Positions 4,855 to 5,751 of a DNA stretch of 5,751 bases are shown here, in pieces. Under the pieces are notes generated by a model. It was not told the DNA's origin, searched no databases, and worked only from the letters and a program-made list of their open reading frames with translations. Location of the stretch: assembly GCA_047638695.1 (NCBI GenBank), contig JBLINY010000196.1, positions 1 to 5,751 on the forward strand. Direction: 5' to 3'. This DNA comes from JAHECQ01 sp047638695. Its GTDB lineage: Bacteria; Actinomycetota; Acidimicrobiia; Acidimicrobiales; SZUA-35. The position numbers and the translations under genes were made by a program. Position 1 is the stretch's first letter. Every line of letters starts with the position of its first letter.

Positions 4855-5751
4855 ATGGAACCGTTGTGCCGAGATCGGGTTTGCATCGTGACGGGCGCCG
4901 GCCGAGGTATCGGCCGAGCCCACGCCGAGCTGCTCGCCGAGCACGGCGCCAAGGTGGTGGTGAACGACATTGGCGCTGCTGTCGACGGCAGCGGTGCCGA
5001 TCTCAGCCTGGCTGAACAGACCGTTGCCGGCATCGTCGAAGCGGGCGGCACGGCTGTCGCCAATCACGACGACGTTGCCGATTGGGAGGGCGCTCAGCGC
5101 CTGGTCAACACCGCCATAGAGGCTTACGGTGGGCTCGATGTGCTGGTAAACAACGCCGGCATCATTCGTGACCGTGTCCTGGTGAACATGACCGAGGACG
5201 AGTGGGACGGCGTCATTCGCACCCACCTCAAGGGCACGTTCGCCACCTCGAAGTGGGCGGGCACCTACTGGCGTGAACGAACCAAAGCAGGGCAAACGAA
5301 CAACGCTCGCATCATCAACACCACTTCGGTGTCTGGCCTCTACGGGAACCTGGGTCAGACCAACTACGGGGCGGCCAAGGCCGGCATTGCGGTGTTCACC
5401 CAGATCGCAGCGACCGAACTCGGCCGTTACGGGGTCAGTGTCAACGCCATTGCTCCCCTTGCGCTCACCCGCATGAACGCGTCGCTGCCGGTGATGACCG
5501 ATGCCACCGACGAGGCCCGCGACACGCTGTCGCCTCGCAAGATCGCAGAAGTGGCGGTGTGGCTGGCGTCGGCCGGATCGGCCGACATTACCGGCCGAGT
5601 GTTCGAGGCATCAGGTGAGTTCCTCGCCATTGCCGAAGGCTGGCATCGGGGGCCAACGGCCCCGGGGGTCAGCGACATCGACGAGATCGACGCCGTGGCC
5701 AGGCGCCTCTTGGCCGAGGCACGACCCAACGCTGACATCGACGGCCAAGAC
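4855..5751 (+). CDS. SDR-family 3-hydroxyacyl-CoA dehydrogenase-like oxidoreductase, 3' end beyond window
   Basis: 299 codons from ATG at 4855 to the right edge with no stop; SDRs of this group are around 300 residues, so only the very end is probably missing. Seen: the nucleotide-binding motif TGAGRGIG (13-20), VVVND (34-38), NNAG (99-102), and the catalytic set S158, Y171 and K175 in TTSVSGLYGNLGQTNYGAAKAG. N165 is in the YGNxGQxNY context typical of the HSD17B4 (multifunctional enzyme 2) N-terminal dehydrogenase and its bacterial relatives, which oxidise 3-hydroxyacyl-CoA with NAD+. TSKWAGTYWRER (131-142) and the GRAHAELLAEHGAKVVVND layout fit the same group. The residue after the beta-2 strand is acidic (D38), favouring NAD over NADP. 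The gene follows the palindrome-bearing spacer on the same strand as the crotonase, so it may be in the same operon or have its own control. The exact substrate is unknown. Confidence 0.88.
   Translation, partial: MEPLCRDRVCIVTGAGRGIGRAHAELLAEHGAKVVVNDIGAAVDGSGADLSLAEQTVAGIVEAGGTAVANHDDVADWEGAQRLVNTAIEAYGGLDVLVNNAGIIRDRVLVNMTEDEWDGVIRTHLKGTFATSKWAGTYWRERTKAGQTNNARIINTTSVSGLYGNLGQTNYGAAKAGIAVFTQIAATELGRYGVSVNAIAPLALTRMNASLPVMTDATDEARDTLSPRKIAEVAVWLASAGSADITGRVFEASGEFLAIAEGWHRGPTAPGVSDIDEIDAVARRLLAEARPNADIDGQD

Overview
The window is GC-rich, densely coding bacterial DNA. Gene spacing, leaderless-looking starts, GTG/TTG starts and residue use suggest a high-GC actinobacterium; an Acidimicrobiia-like (Ilumatobacter-type) lineage is an impression that would need a database search to confirm. 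No tRNA, rRNA, CRISPR array, transposase, phage gene or recognisable defence gene is visible. The content is acyl-CoA metabolism.

The layout is two divergent arms. The minus-strand arm (3149 down to 1) carries a tandem two-domain class III CoA-transferase (CaiB/BaiF) whose stop codon overlaps by one base (TGATG) the start of a phytanoyl-CoA dioxygenase (PhyH)-like Fe(II)/2-oxoglutarate oxygenase that runs off the left edge. The plus-strand arm (3185 to 5751) carries a crotonase-fold (enoyl-CoA hydratase/isomerase) protein, then, overlapping by four bases (TTGA), a small CinA C-terminal-like protein. After a 123-base spacer with a long imperfect palindrome comes a short-chain dehydrogenase/reductase of the 3-hydroxyacyl-CoA dehydrogenase (HSD17B4 N-terminal) type that runs off the right edge. 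The two arms are separated by only 35 bases, in which a -10-like hexamer sits exactly at -12 to -7 from each start codon. This suggests back-to-back leaderless promoters.

Together the genes could activate a carboxylate by CoA transfer, oxygenate it (PhyH-like), rearrange or hydrate an enoyl-CoA (crotonase) and oxidise a hydroxyacyl-CoA (SDR), as in degradation of a branched, isoprenoid or steroid-like side chain. The substrate cannot be read from the sequence. Three of the enzymes depart from their family's textbook active sites: the crotonase lacks both hydratase glutamates, the CinA-like protein lacks the deamidase Ser and Lys positions, and the CoA-transferase has Ala and Glu at its two nucleophile positions. 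Their actual reactions are therefore open questions. Three genes also carry short in-phase tandem duplications. There is no stretch longer than 300 bases without a gene.
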